From NCBI GenBank assembly GCA_031288885.1, contig JAITQP010000212.1:1-7625 (forward strand): a stretch of DNA of 7,625 bases. Reading direction: 5' to 3'. This document shows positions 1 to 7,068 of the stretch, piece after piece. The translations under genes and the position numbers were made by a program. The stretch comes from Prevotellaceae bacterium. GTDB lineage: Bacteria > Bacteroidota > Bacteroidia > Bacteroidales > UBA932. The first letter of the stretch is position 1. Each line of letters starts with the position of its first letter. Below the pieces are notes generated by a model. That model was not told the origin of the DNA. It made no database searches and saw only the letters and a program-made list of their open reading frames with translations.

Positions 1-102
1 AAGCTGCTCGAAAAGCAGAAAAAGGGCAAAAAGCGCATGCGCCAAGTAGGCAACGTGGAGGTGCCGCAGGAGGCGTTCCTCGCGGTGCTCAAGATGGAGT
101 AG
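1..102 (+). CDS. lepA: Elongation factor 4 (LepA), C-terminal end only
   Basis: The reading frame is open from the first base and encodes the last 33 residues, ending KMEQ-free at a TAG stop: it begins [17 protein letters not shown] and closes with [13 protein letters not shown]. This basic [11 protein letters not shown] segment followed by [10 protein letters not shown] is the hallmark C-terminus of LepA/EF4, the translational GTPase that binds ribosomes and promotes back-translocation or assembly in the cytoplasm. The GTPase domain and the rest of the protein lie outside the window, so nothing can be said about its start or promoter. No clear intrinsic terminator follows; a heptanucleotide tandem repeat begins four bases after the stop. 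The assignment rests on a short but distinctive tail. Confidence 0.9.
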   Translation, partial: KLLEKQKKGKKRMRQVGNVEVPQEAFLAVLKME

Positions 103-106
103 GGGA

Positions 107-138
107 GAATTAGGAATTACGAATTAGGAATTAGGAAT
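107..138. repeat. Heptanucleotide tandem repeat GAATTA(G/C), about 4.5 copies
   Basis: The units read GAATTAG, GAATTAC, GAATTAG, GAATTAG and a partial GAAT, head to tail with a 7-base period. The array starts four bases after the lepA stop codon. A different 7-base repeat sits in the same relative place after lon (2679-2699). Function unknown. Confidence 0.85.
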
Positions 139-324
139 GCGCTGCGCGTGTCATTCCGCCCATTGCACTTGCAATGCTGCTCGCCCCCTGCAGTCATTCC
201 GACCGACGCGCGCGAGGTACGAGCGCGCGGAGCGGAGGAATCTCCCCGCATACAGCCGTAGCCCACACGCCTTGCGTTATTGCATGCTTTGCGTCATTGC
301 AACCGGAGCGAAGCAGTCCAGAAC
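139..324. repeat. Non-coding stretch with dispersed intergenic repeat motifs
   Basis: No convincing gene is present. The stretch contains several copies of a GTCATT(C/G)C core of the kind scattered between genes in many bacteria. One unit at 193-244 begins TCATTCCGACCGA and ends GCGGAGGAATCT; its ends ATTCC (196-200) and GGAAT (237-241) are complementary, and it contains a 7-bp GC-only stem (207-213 with 223-229). A second unit at 291-319 begins GCGTCATTGCAACCGGAGCG. A small hairpin CATTGC-ACTT-GCAATG lies at 161-176. Similar cores return at 7264 and 7341. An open frame here has repeat-derived, arginine-rich translation and is not believed. Confidence 0.6.
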
Positions 325-493
325 ATAGCGCAAAAATCCTGTAAAAGAGTAAGCACAATCAATTATTATATAAAGGAAAATAAATTTTTTCAAATAACGA
401 TTTTATAGGGTACTACATGCGGTATGGTTTATACATTGCTTTTAGCATGACTTGCAATGATGGGAGCAAGGCGCTCGCTACAGCGACGTCATT
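325..493. other. AT-rich intergenic stretch with small inverted repeats
   Basis: No gene or recognisable promoter is seen. Bases 340-430 are strongly AT-rich. An inverted repeat CATTGC/GCAATG spans 434-459, and a short hairpin TCGCT-AC-AGCGA lies just downstream of the HTH gene's stop on the minus strand (about 476-487). That hairpin has no T-tract, so a terminator for the HTH gene is not supported. Confidence 0.4.
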
Positions 494-874
494 TTATTGA
501 TTGCGCAGGTTTTCTATAATACCCAAAAGCCTGTCGATTTGCTCATCTTTTTTCTCCAACGATTTCATAAGACCGGCTACTAACGTAGCGTCGCTTATTC
601 CACCTCCCCAAACGCCACCTCCGGAAATGCCGGCGCTACCTGCGCTTTCAGCCGCTGGAGCATTCTTAATCATTTGTCCCTCGCCGGTGAGCAGCCAAAC
701 CGAGTTGAGCTCCGGATACTGTAGAGTAATACCCTTCATCTTGTCAGGAAAAATGGTGTGCTTTATCCCCTTTACGTACCCGTTCGACAAACCACAAAGC
801 CTTTCAAATGAACGAACAGATATTTTTTTGTGCCTGATAAATTCCACAACACGTTGTTTTACAGTTTGTTCCAT
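494..874 (-). CDS. Small HTH DNA-binding regulator, phage-repressor-like, Bacteroidota type
   Basis: This 126-residue protein has an N-terminal helix-turn-helix region (about residues 5-65). SVRSFERLCG is the likely first helix and NGYVKGIKH the recognition helix, followed by a FPDKMKGI...PELNSVWLLTGEGQMI segment. That combination is typical of small Bacteroidota transcriptional regulators related to phage and XRE-type repressors. A glycine/serine/alanine-rich linker (about 72-93) joins it to a C-terminal coiled coil (about 100-124, KSLEKKDEQIDRLLGII) that probably mediates dimerisation. It has no peptidase or ligand domain. The ATG at 872-874 is chosen because the HTH begins immediately after it; no Shine-Dalgarno is visible, as usual in this phylum. 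It is transcribed divergently from the candidate small RNA at 961-1109, which could be a target. Its DNA target is unknown. A frame on the opposite strand is its shadow. Confidence 0.82.
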   Translation of the reverse strand: MEQTVKQRVVEFIRHKKISVRSFERLCGLSNGYVKGIKHTIFPDKMKGITLQYPELNSVWLLTGEGQMIKNAPAAESAGSAGISGGGVWGGGISDATLVAGLMKSLEKKDEQIDRLLGIIENLRNQ

Positions 875-885
875 AATAAATGGAG

Positions 886-899
886 TTAATGTTTATTAA
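886..899. promoter_or_regulatory. Possible operator: AT-rich inverted repeat
   Basis: TTAAT-GTTT-ATTAA is a perfect 5-bp inverted repeat between the HTH gene start (874) and the divergent promoter at 925-955. Autoregulators of this size often bind such sites, but in AT-rich DNA a 5-bp palindrome can occur by chance. Confidence 0.2.
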
Positions 900-924
900 A
901 TTGTAGAATATTAGCCCGCGATAT

Positions 925-955
925 TTTGAAAACGTAGAGTTTTAATCTATTTTTG
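925..955 (+). promoter_or_regulatory. Bacteroidota-type promoter of the candidate small RNA
   Basis: TTTG at 925-928 is followed after 19 bases by TATTTTTG at 948-955, matching the -33 TTTG and -7 TAnnTTTG consensus with acceptable spacing. Transcription would begin at about 961 and run into the hairpin-rich segment ending in the terminator at 1066-1109. Confidence 0.55.
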
Positions 956-960
956 TCGCC

Positions 961-1109
961 GGAATAATCCTTGCAGCGCTAATCTACATGGCGTAGAGAT
1001 ATTAGTAAAGATGCAAGCAAGCGCACGCACGCTCAGCGTGCTACGCAAACAAGCATCTTCGGAAGCGAGCTGGCTACGGTGTTGCAAGCATGACAGCCAG
1101 CTCGTTTTT
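961..1109 (+). ncRNA. Candidate orphan small RNA, about 150 nt, three hairpins
   Basis: This segment is bounded by a consensus promoter (925-955) and an intrinsic terminator, and contains no credible ORF. Hairpin 1 pairs CTAAT+CTAC (979-987) with GTAG (993-996) and ATTAG (1001-1005), leaving a 4-base bulge. Hairpin 2 pairs AAGATGC (1008-1014) with GCATCTT (1053-1059) and encloses GCG/CGC (1021-1023 with 1044-1046) and GCACGC-TCA-GCGTGC (1027-1041). Hairpin 3 is the terminator stem, 1066-1075 with 1095-1104. The three stems cover almost the whole predicted transcript. I do not recognise it as 6S, 4.5S, tmRNA or RNase P RNA. It could instead be a long leader of the SUMF1-type gene, with the terminator acting as an attenuator. 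The exact start is estimated from the promoter. Confidence 0.45.
1066..1109 (+). terminator. Intrinsic terminator of the candidate small RNA
   Basis: A perfect 10-bp stem CGAGCTGGCT (1066-1075) with AGCCAGCTCG (1095-1104) encloses a 19-base loop and is followed directly by TTTTTCTTATT. The long loop makes it somewhat weaker than a classic terminator. Confidence 0.65.
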
Positions 1110-1121
1110 CTTATTGAACCA

Positions 1122-1129
1122 CAAAGATA
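1122..1129 (-). promoter_or_regulatory. Possible -7 box on the minus strand
   Basis: On the minus strand this reads TATCTTTG, a match to TAnnTTTG preceded by TTTTTTTGC, a context also found upstream of the BI-1 gene (6418-6425). No good -33 TTTG lies at the right distance. If used, it would drive a transcript antisense to the candidate small RNA and onward into the HTH gene, giving that gene a leader of about 240 nt. Confidence 0.3.
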
Positions 1130-1264
1130 GCAAAAAAACCGCGAAGTTTGAGCTGTAGTATAGCTCATACAAAAAACAAACAGAATATCCTCCGCGTCTG
1201 CGTCCCGTCAGGGGGCAGAATGCTTGGTCGATATACTTAACAACCCTAAAAAACAATTGTAAAC

Positions 1265-2491
1265 ATGAAGCAAAAATTGACTTCTCTGCTTGCTTTGCTG
1301 CTCGTTGGCGCAGCAAGCATGATGACCGCCGGAGCGCAAACCAAGCCCACGCTGGCGGTATTTGTAGTGGGCGGTGACAACGCGCTTGTGACGCCGCTTA
1401 CCACGGCGATGGGTACCAACCTGACCTCCGGCGGGCGTTACACGCTAACAACCTCTGCGAGCACAGGCAGCAAGCTCACGGAGCTACAGGCTACGTACGC
1501 CGCCGGAGGCGGTAGCAGCATAGACCGGAATGCGCTTGCCGCGTGGGGACGTGCTAACAGCATATCGGCGATATGCTTAGTGGTGGACGACAAGAAAGGC
1601 AACGACCATATGTTTTATGCGCACCTTATTGACACCAAAGACAGCAAGGTGAATGGCAGAGGCAGCTACATTCGCACCGGCATAGCCGCGGGCGACCTGC
1701 CGCGGGTAGCGCTGGCGCTGTCGAAGCAGCTGGAGGAGCCAAGGCGCAAGCGTAGCACGGACACGCCTGCACGTAATTACCCTGCGGAGCTGGATATTGA
1801 AATGGTGTTTGTGGAGGTGGGCACGTTTGAGATGGGTTGCCAAGATGACGCATGCCAAACTAATGAATTGCCTGTGCACACGGTAAGGCTAACGAAAAAC
1901 TTTTACATGGGAAAGTTCCAGATAACTCGTGCGCAGTGGAAGGCAGCTATGGCGGGTCACCCAACTCTTGCTAACGCGGGCAAGATAACGTATGATGACC
2001 AGCTACCCATTGAGAATGCGCGTTGGGAGGAGATAGACACAGCTTTTCTTCCGCGGCTGAACGCACTGACGGGAAAAAACTACCGTTTACCCACCGAGGC
2101 GGAGTGGGAGTATGCAGCACGCGGCGGCAAGCATAAAAGTACTTACAAGTTCTGCGGGAGCGATGACATTGACGAGGTTGCATGGTATCAAGGCAACAAT
2201 CCCTCCAACAAGACGTATCCGGTTGGCTCCAAAAAACCCAACGCGCTCGGTCTTTACGACATGAGCGGTAATACATGGGATTTTTGTTCGGACTGGTACG
2301 ATCCCGATTACTATAAGACTATTGCGAGTGGCGCTACTGACCCTAAAGGACCTAATGCGGGCGTTAGCCACGTGGTTCGTGGTGGCAACTGGGGCAACCC
2401 CATACAGTATGTACGCGTTGCATCGCGACTTTACCAACTTACCAACACCGCAGGCTATGTTGGTCTCCGCGTGGTTCTGGATGCGCAGTAA
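1265..2491 (+). CDS. Secreted SUMF1/FGE-sulfatase-fold protein with unrecognised N-terminal domain
   Basis: The 408-residue product starts with a Sec signal peptide (MKQK, then hydrophobic LLALLLVGAASMM, likely cleaved after TAGA at about 24); there is no lipobox cysteine. Residues about 28-155 form a domain I do not recognise, beginning LAVFVVGGDN. Residues about 175-405 are an FGE-sulfatase (SUMF1-type, C-lectin-like) domain, shown by MVFVEVGTFEMG (180-191), RLPTEAEWEYAARGG (274-288), GLYDMSGNTWDFCSDWY (329-345), RGGNW (372-376) and a final GLR (400-402). True formylglycine-generating enzymes use two cysteines just after the RGGSW-type motif. Here that stretch (GNPIQYVRVASR) has none, so sulfatase-activating activity is unlikely and a structural or binding role in the periplasm or on the surface is more likely. 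CQDDAC (192-197) could form a disulfide. No consensus promoter is seen just upstream. Confidence 0.88.
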   Translation: MKQKLTSLLALLLVGAASMMTAGAQTKPTLAVFVVGGDNALVTPLTTAMGTNLTSGGRYTLTTSASTGSKLTELQATYAAGGGSSIDRNALAAWGRANSISAICLVVDDKKGNDHMFYAHLIDTKDSKVNGRGSYIRTGIAAGDLPRVALALSKQLEEPRRKRSTDTPARNYPAELDIEMVFVEVGTFEMGCQDDACQTNELPVHTVRLTKNFYMGKFQITRAQWKAAMAGHPTLANAGKITYDDQLPIENARWEEIDTAFLPRLNALTGKNYRLPTEAEWEYAARGGKHKSTYKFCGSDDIDEVAWYQGNNPSNKTYPVGSKKPNALGLYDMSGNTWDFCSDWYDPDYYKTIASGATDPKGPNAGVSHVVRGGNWGNPIQYVRVASRLYQLTNTAGYVGLRVVLDAQ

Positions 2492-2513
2492 TTCTGCCTG
2501 CTCTTATCTTCTC

Positions 2514-2553
2514 AACCCCAACAGGGCTCAAAACCCTGTTGGGGTTTGCTTTT
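2514..2553 (+). terminator. Strong intrinsic terminator after the SUMF1-type gene
   Basis: A perfect 13-bp stem, AACCCCAACAGGG (2514-2526) with CCCTGTTGGGGTT (2534-2546), has a 7-base loop CTCAAAA and runs into TTTGCTTTT. It begins 22 bases after the stop codon at 2491. Confidence 0.92.
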
Positions 2554-2577
2554 CGTATGCATTTGCCGGAAAAGTGT

Positions 2578-2654
2578 GGGTGGGTTTGAAACCCGCCCCT
2601 ACAACGCGTTGCAATGATGAAAAACAAAAAGGGCGGGATTGACCCGCCCCTACA
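2578..2654. repeat. Two copies of a GGGCGGG...CCCGCCCCTACA palindromic repeat
   Basis: Copy 1 pairs GGGTGGGTTT (2578-2587) with AAACCCGCCC (2589-2598). Copy 2 pairs GGGCGGG (2631-2637) with CCCGCCC (2643-2649). Both end in the identical 13-mer ACCCGCCCCTACA (2591-2603 and 2642-2654). The pair lies between the convergent SUMF1-type gene and lon, and copy 2 also serves as the lon terminator. Confidence 0.75.
2620..2649 (-). terminator. Intrinsic terminator of lon
   Basis: Read on the minus strand, GGGCGGG-TCAAT-CCCGCCC is a perfect 7-bp GC stem followed by TTTTTGTTTTT. It lies about 55 bases after the lon stop and is built from a dispersed repeat copy. Confidence 0.75.
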
Positions 2655-2678
2655 GCATATAAATTACCACGCTTTGCG

Positions 2679-2699
2679 CACTAATCACTAATCACTAAA
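2679..2699. repeat. Heptanucleotide tandem repeat CACTAA(T/A), three copies
   Basis: CACTAAT, CACTAAT and CACTAAA follow head to tail; on the lon strand the unit is ATTAGTG. The repeat starts four bases after the lon stop codon, mirroring the position of the repeat after lepA. Confidence 0.75.
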
Positions 2700-2703
2700 A
2701 AAA

Positions 2704-5106
<2,403 letters not shown>

Positions 5107-5132
5107 TACGAGGGGTTTTTCAATATTCAAGT

Positions 5133-5166
5133 AAAAAGAGCTTTCGATACCTCGAAAACTCTTTTA
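5133..5166 (-). terminator. Intrinsic terminator between rpmE2 and lon, symmetrical
   Basis: On the minus strand GAGTTTTCGA pairs with TCGAAAGCTC around a 4-base loop GGTA (one G-U wobble), flanked by AAAA and followed by TTTTTAC. With the A/T flanks the stem reaches about 14 bp. It is near-symmetrical, so it could also stop plus-strand transcripts. It ends close to the lon start. Confidence 0.85.
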
Positions 5167-5196
5167 CGCAATTTAAGATAACCGTCAGGCCAACAG

Positions 5197-5460
5197 CTAT
5201 GCCTGCGGGGCGGGGCGGTGGTTTTTGTAGCGGCTCATAAACTTGTCCACACGTCCGGCGGTGTCCACCAGCTTCATCTTGCCGGTGTAGAAGGGGTGCG
5301 ATGAGCTTGAGATTTCGACCTTGTACAGGGGGTACTCAACGCCATCAACGGTGATGGTTTCTCTTGTATTTACCGTCGATTTGGTAATAACAATGCTTTC
5401 GTCCGACAGGTCTTTAAATACAACCGGACGGTAGTTCTCGGGGTGAATTCCTTTTTTCAT
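5197..5460 (-). CDS. rpmE2: 50S ribosomal protein L31, type B (zinc-free)
   Basis: The 87-residue protein begins [19 protein letters not shown] and contains [29 protein letters not shown], the signature of bacterial L31, a component of the large subunit that helps bridge it to the 30S head. It has no cysteine at all, so it lacks the zinc-ribbon CxxC motifs of type A L31 and belongs to the longer type B (YkgM-like) class. In Bacteroidota this form is often the normal L31 rather than a zinc-starvation backup; no Zur-like site was recognised. It has its own consensus promoter (5511-5542) and its own terminator (5133-5166), so it looks monocistronic. The start is fixed by the conserved MKKGIHP. 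Confidence 0.96.
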   Translation of the reverse strand: MKKGIHPENYRPVVFKDLSDESIVITKSTVNTRETITVDGVEYPLYKVEISSSSHPFYTGKMKLVDTAGRVDKFMSRYKNHRPAPQA

Positions 5461-5510
5461 TTTTTATACATCAAAAAAACAGTTTATATTCTCCTTTTGG
5501 GCGAGGGCTG

Positions 5511-5542
5511 CAAAGGTAGCTTTTTTCTAATTCAAAACCAAA
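5511..5542 (-). promoter_or_regulatory. rpmE2: Bacteroidota-type promoter of rpmE2
   Basis: On the minus strand TTTG (5542-5539) is followed after exactly 20 bases by TACCTTTG (5518-5511). This matches the -33/-7 consensus perfectly. Transcription should start around 5504, giving a leader of about 45 nt. Confidence 0.8.
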
Positions 5543-5571
5543 AAAAACAGCAACCTAAAAAACGCACGCGG

Positions 5572-6324
5572 CTACCTCCGGCTAACCTTGCTCAGCAGCC
5601 GCAGCATCTCCAAGTATAGCCACACTAAGGTGAGCATGAGGGCAAATGCGCCGTACCACTCCATGTACTTGGGCGCGGCCATTTGCGCGCCGCGGTCAAT
5701 AAAGTCAAAATCCACCAAAAAGTTGAGCGCAGCAATAACCACTATAAATACGCTAATGCCGATGCTCAGCGGCGACGCGTCGTGCAGGAATGTTGCCGGC
5801 GTAAAGATGCTCGCTATCCACGTTGCTAAGTAAAACAGGGCAATGGCGCCGGTGGCAATGATAATGCCGCTGCGCAGCTTGTTGGTAACCTTAATTGCGC
5901 CCGTGCGGTACAGCACCAGCATTAGGAACAGCACGCCAAACGTCAGCCCGACGGCTTGCAGCACAATGCCATTTGTCTGCGCGTTGAACATGGCAGACAG
6001 CGCGCCAAGGCACAAGCCCTCGCACACGGCGTACAGCGGCGCCGCCCAAACCGACCGGCGCGGGCTGAATATCGCTATGAGCGAAAATACCAAACCGCCA
6101 ATAAGCCCTCCTACCATGTAGAACGTCACCGCGTTGGGGTTAACGGCGTTGACATACATTTGCCACGTGTAGCTCGCGCCGAGCACCGCCAGCAGCAGCA
6201 GCAGCAATGTTTTGTGAATGGCGCCGCGCACGGTCATTACCGAGTAGTCGGTTAGCGAGGCGTTGCGCGCCGCCTCAAATACCTTGTCGTTGAGCGCGGG
6301 GCTGGAGGAGCTGAATAAGGACAT
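5572..6324 (-). CDS. Bax inhibitor-1/YccA-type integral membrane protein
   Basis: The 250-residue product has a hydrophilic N-terminus (1-36) and about seven hydrophobic segments: about 37-57, 65-87, 93-112, 120-139, 152-174, 184-206 and 220-244. The opening FSSSSPALNDKVF, the APLYAVCEGLCLGALSAMF segment in the third span and the NFLVDFDFID acidic stretch at the end of span six match the bacterial Bax inhibitor-1-like family. Structurally characterised relatives such as Bacillus YetJ are pH-sensitive calcium leak channels of the inner membrane gated by paired aspartates. Whether Asp205/207/210 play that role here is inference. Length is normal for the family. It lies upstream of rpmE2 on the same strand, but rpmE2 has its own promoter. 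The ATG at 6322-6324 is the natural start. Confidence 0.92.
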   Translation of the reverse strand: MSLFSSSSPALNDKVFEAARNASLTDYSVMTVRGAIHKTLLLLLLAVLGASYTWQMYVNAVNPNAVTFYMVGGLIGGLVFSLIAIFSPRRSVWAAPLYAVCEGLCLGALSAMFNAQTNGIVLQAVGLTFGVLFLMLVLYRTGAIKVTNKLRSGIIIATGAIALFYLATWIASIFTPATFLHDASPLSIGISVFIVVIAALNFLVDFDFIDRGAQMAAPKYMEWYGAFALMLTLVWLYLEMLRLLSKVSRR

Positions 6325-6364
6325 AATCTACTATACTAAAGGTTGAGAGTGAGAAATTACTCTT

Positions 6365-6399
6365 GAGCGAGCGTGCCGGCTCGTACGTCGAGCGAGCGT
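6365..6399. repeat. Direct repeat GAGCGAGCGT with alternative hairpins in the BI-1 leader
   Basis: GAGCGAGCGT occurs at 6365-6374 and 6390-6399. GCTCG (6379-6383) can pair either with CGAGC at 6368-6372 or with CGAGC at 6389-6393, giving two mutually exclusive stems in the transcribed leader of the BI-1-like gene. T6 follows on the plus strand (6401-6406). Confidence 0.5.
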
Positions 6400-6417
6400 C
6401 TTTTTTCTTACGGAGCG

Positions 6418-6425
6418 CAAATGTA
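6418..6425 (-). promoter_or_regulatory. Probable -7 box of the BI-1-like gene promoter
   Basis: The minus strand reads TACATTTG, a full match to TAnnTTTG, about 95 bases before the start codon. It is preceded by TTTTTTTGC, but no TTTG lies 19 to 20 bases upstream, so only half of the consensus is present. It overlaps the region of the divergent tRNA promoter (6435-6466). Confidence 0.45.
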
Positions 6426-6434
6426 GCAAAAAAA

Positions 6435-6466
6435 TTTGGAATTTCGATTAAAAGTGCTTACCTTTG
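6435..6466 (+). promoter_or_regulatory. Bacteroidota-type promoter of tRNA-His
   Basis: TTTG (6435-6438), 20 bases, TACCTTTG (6459-6466): an exact consensus match with the same spacing and same -7 box as the rpmE2 promoter. The start of transcription should fall near 6472, shortly before the tRNA. Confidence 0.82.
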
Positions 6467-6485
6467 CACCCACATTTTACACATG

Positions 6486-6562
6486 GTGGGTGTAGCTCAG
6501 CTGGTTAGAGTATCAGATTGTGGTCCTGAGGGTCGTGGGTTCGAGCCCCATCATCCACCCCA
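6486..6562 (+). tRNA. tRNA-His (anticodon GTG), CCA encoded
   Basis: A complete cloverleaf is present: acceptor GTGGGTG (6486-6492) with CATCCAC (6552-6558), D stem 6495-6498 with 6508-6511, anticodon stem 6513-6517 with 6525-6529 and loop TTGTGGT with anticodon GTG at 6520-6522, variable loop GGGTC, and T arm GTGGG-TTCGAGC-CCCAT (6535-6551). Discriminator C73 (6559) and the preceding G at 6485 supply the G-1:C73 pair specific to tRNA-His, and CCA is encoded (6560-6562). Two oddities are a mismatch at 31-39 (A6517 opposite C6525) and a G-U pair closing the D stem. Own promoter and terminator flank it, so it is a single-gene unit. Confidence 0.96.
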
Positions 6563-6603
6563 ACAAAAAGTTGCCGGCGTTAGCGCGTAGCGCCGCATAC
6601 TTT

Positions 6604-6634
6604 AAAGCATTCCGAAAGATGGGATGCTTTTTTT
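6604..6634 (+). terminator. Intrinsic terminator of tRNA-His
   Basis: AAAGCATTCC (6604-6613) pairs with GGGATGCTTT (6621-6630) around loop GAAAGAT, with one G-U wobble, and continues into a run of seven Ts. It lies about 40 bases after the tRNA. Confidence 0.9.
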
Positions 6635-6672
6635 GTGCGCCGAATGCAGGTGCGGATTTCGCAAGCAGCTCA

Positions 6673-6704
6673 TTTGCAAATGTCCAAAGCTTGTACTACT
6701 TTTG
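6673..6704 (+). promoter_or_regulatory. Consensus promoter P1 upstream of the small-membrane-protein operon
   Basis: TTTG (6673-6676), 20 bases, TACTTTTG (6697-6704): a full consensus match. Transcription would start around 6710, giving a leader of about 165 nt before the first small gene, or a short separate RNA. The leader contains the hairpin at 6752-6768. Confidence 0.65.
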
Positions 6705-6751
6705 CCCCGAAGTTTAAAGTCGATAAATTTACAGTCAAGACGAAGAAAATT

Positions 6752-6768
6752 TGCACCAGCTTGGTGCA
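6752..6768. other. Perfect hairpin in the P1 leader
   Basis: TGCACCA-GCT-TGGTGCA is a perfect 7-bp stem with a 3-base loop, flanked by AAT on both sides. No T-tract follows, so it is not an intrinsic terminator; it may be an RNA structure or a protein-binding palindrome between P1 and P2. Confidence 0.5.
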
Positions 6769-6820
6769 GAATTGCAAGTTTCCAAGAATAAATGGATATA
6801 GCCCAAGTTGAGAAAGTTAT

Positions 6821-6852
6821 TTTGGTGAATTCAAAATTTGTTTCTACATTTG
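6821..6852 (+). promoter_or_regulatory. Consensus promoter P2 of the small-membrane-protein operon
   Basis: TTTG (6821-6824), 20 bases, TACATTTG (6845-6852): a full consensus match. The expected start near 6858 leaves a short leader of about 18 nt before the ATG at 6877. Confidence 0.78.
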
Positions 6853-6876
6853 TAATCCAAACTCATTGGTATAAGT

Positions 6877-7059
6877 ATGAAAAAAGAAGTTTCAAAACTC
6901 TTTCTAAATATTGCCCAACTTGTAATTGGCGGTGTTATTTTAAGCAGCATAAGCACAAGAGGCATTGAATCTACAAAACTTCTTATTGCGGGTTCAATTG
7001 TTGCAGCGCTTCTGATTACTGCTGGGTTAATTTTTTTCTGGTTAAGTAACAAAAAGTAG
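6877..7059 (+). CDS. Small two-span membrane protein, 60 aa, possibly DUF6722-like
   Basis: The protein starts MKKEVSKLFLNIAQLVIGGV and has two hydrophobic stretches, about residues 7-25 (with a Ser-Ser at 23-24) and 34-56, separated by a short polar turn STRGIEST, and ends in SNKK. This hairpin layout and the MKKE(V/L)xKxxLxIAxL opening resemble a family of uncharacterised small Bacteroidota membrane proteins (I recall DUF6722); that link is from memory. Both termini are basic, which suggests they face the cytoplasm. It has its own consensus promoter and is followed nine bases later by a 35-residue membrane peptide gene. Its DNA is much richer in A and T than lon or the BI-1-like gene, which may reflect transfer or simply small-gene composition. 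Function unknown. Confidence 0.75.
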   Translation: MKKEVSKLFLNIAQLVIGGVILSSISTRGIESTKLLIAGSIVAALLITAGLIFFWLSNKK

Positions 7060-7068
7060 TAAGTAATT

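Noticed and set aside
137..328. Open frame of 63 codons after lepA
   Set aside because: The translation is cysteine- and arginine-rich and is produced by dispersed intergenic repeat cores; no family resemblance.
501..899. 132-codon frame opposite the HTH gene
   Set aside because: It is the antisense shadow of the HTH regulator, whose protein has clear HTH and coiled-coil features; this one has none.
947..1168. 73-codon minus-strand frame over the hairpin region
   Set aside because: It overlaps the terminator stem and the candidate small RNA, its start lies upstream of the only minus -7 box, and its composition is not protein-like.
6535..6562. tRNA-His 3' end as an integration (att) site for an island carrying the AT-rich small operon
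   Set aside because: No second copy of the tRNA 3' end and no integrase gene occur in the window, so the idea has no support here.
6363..6590. 75-codon frame covering the tRNA
   Set aside because: Its end, GVAQLVRVSDCGPEGRGFEP, is the well-known translation artefact of a tRNA gene.
6792..6965. Short frame starting ATG at 6792 between P1 and P2
   Set aside because: It runs through promoter P2 and out of frame into the 60-residue gene; the second half is an out-of-frame reading of that gene.
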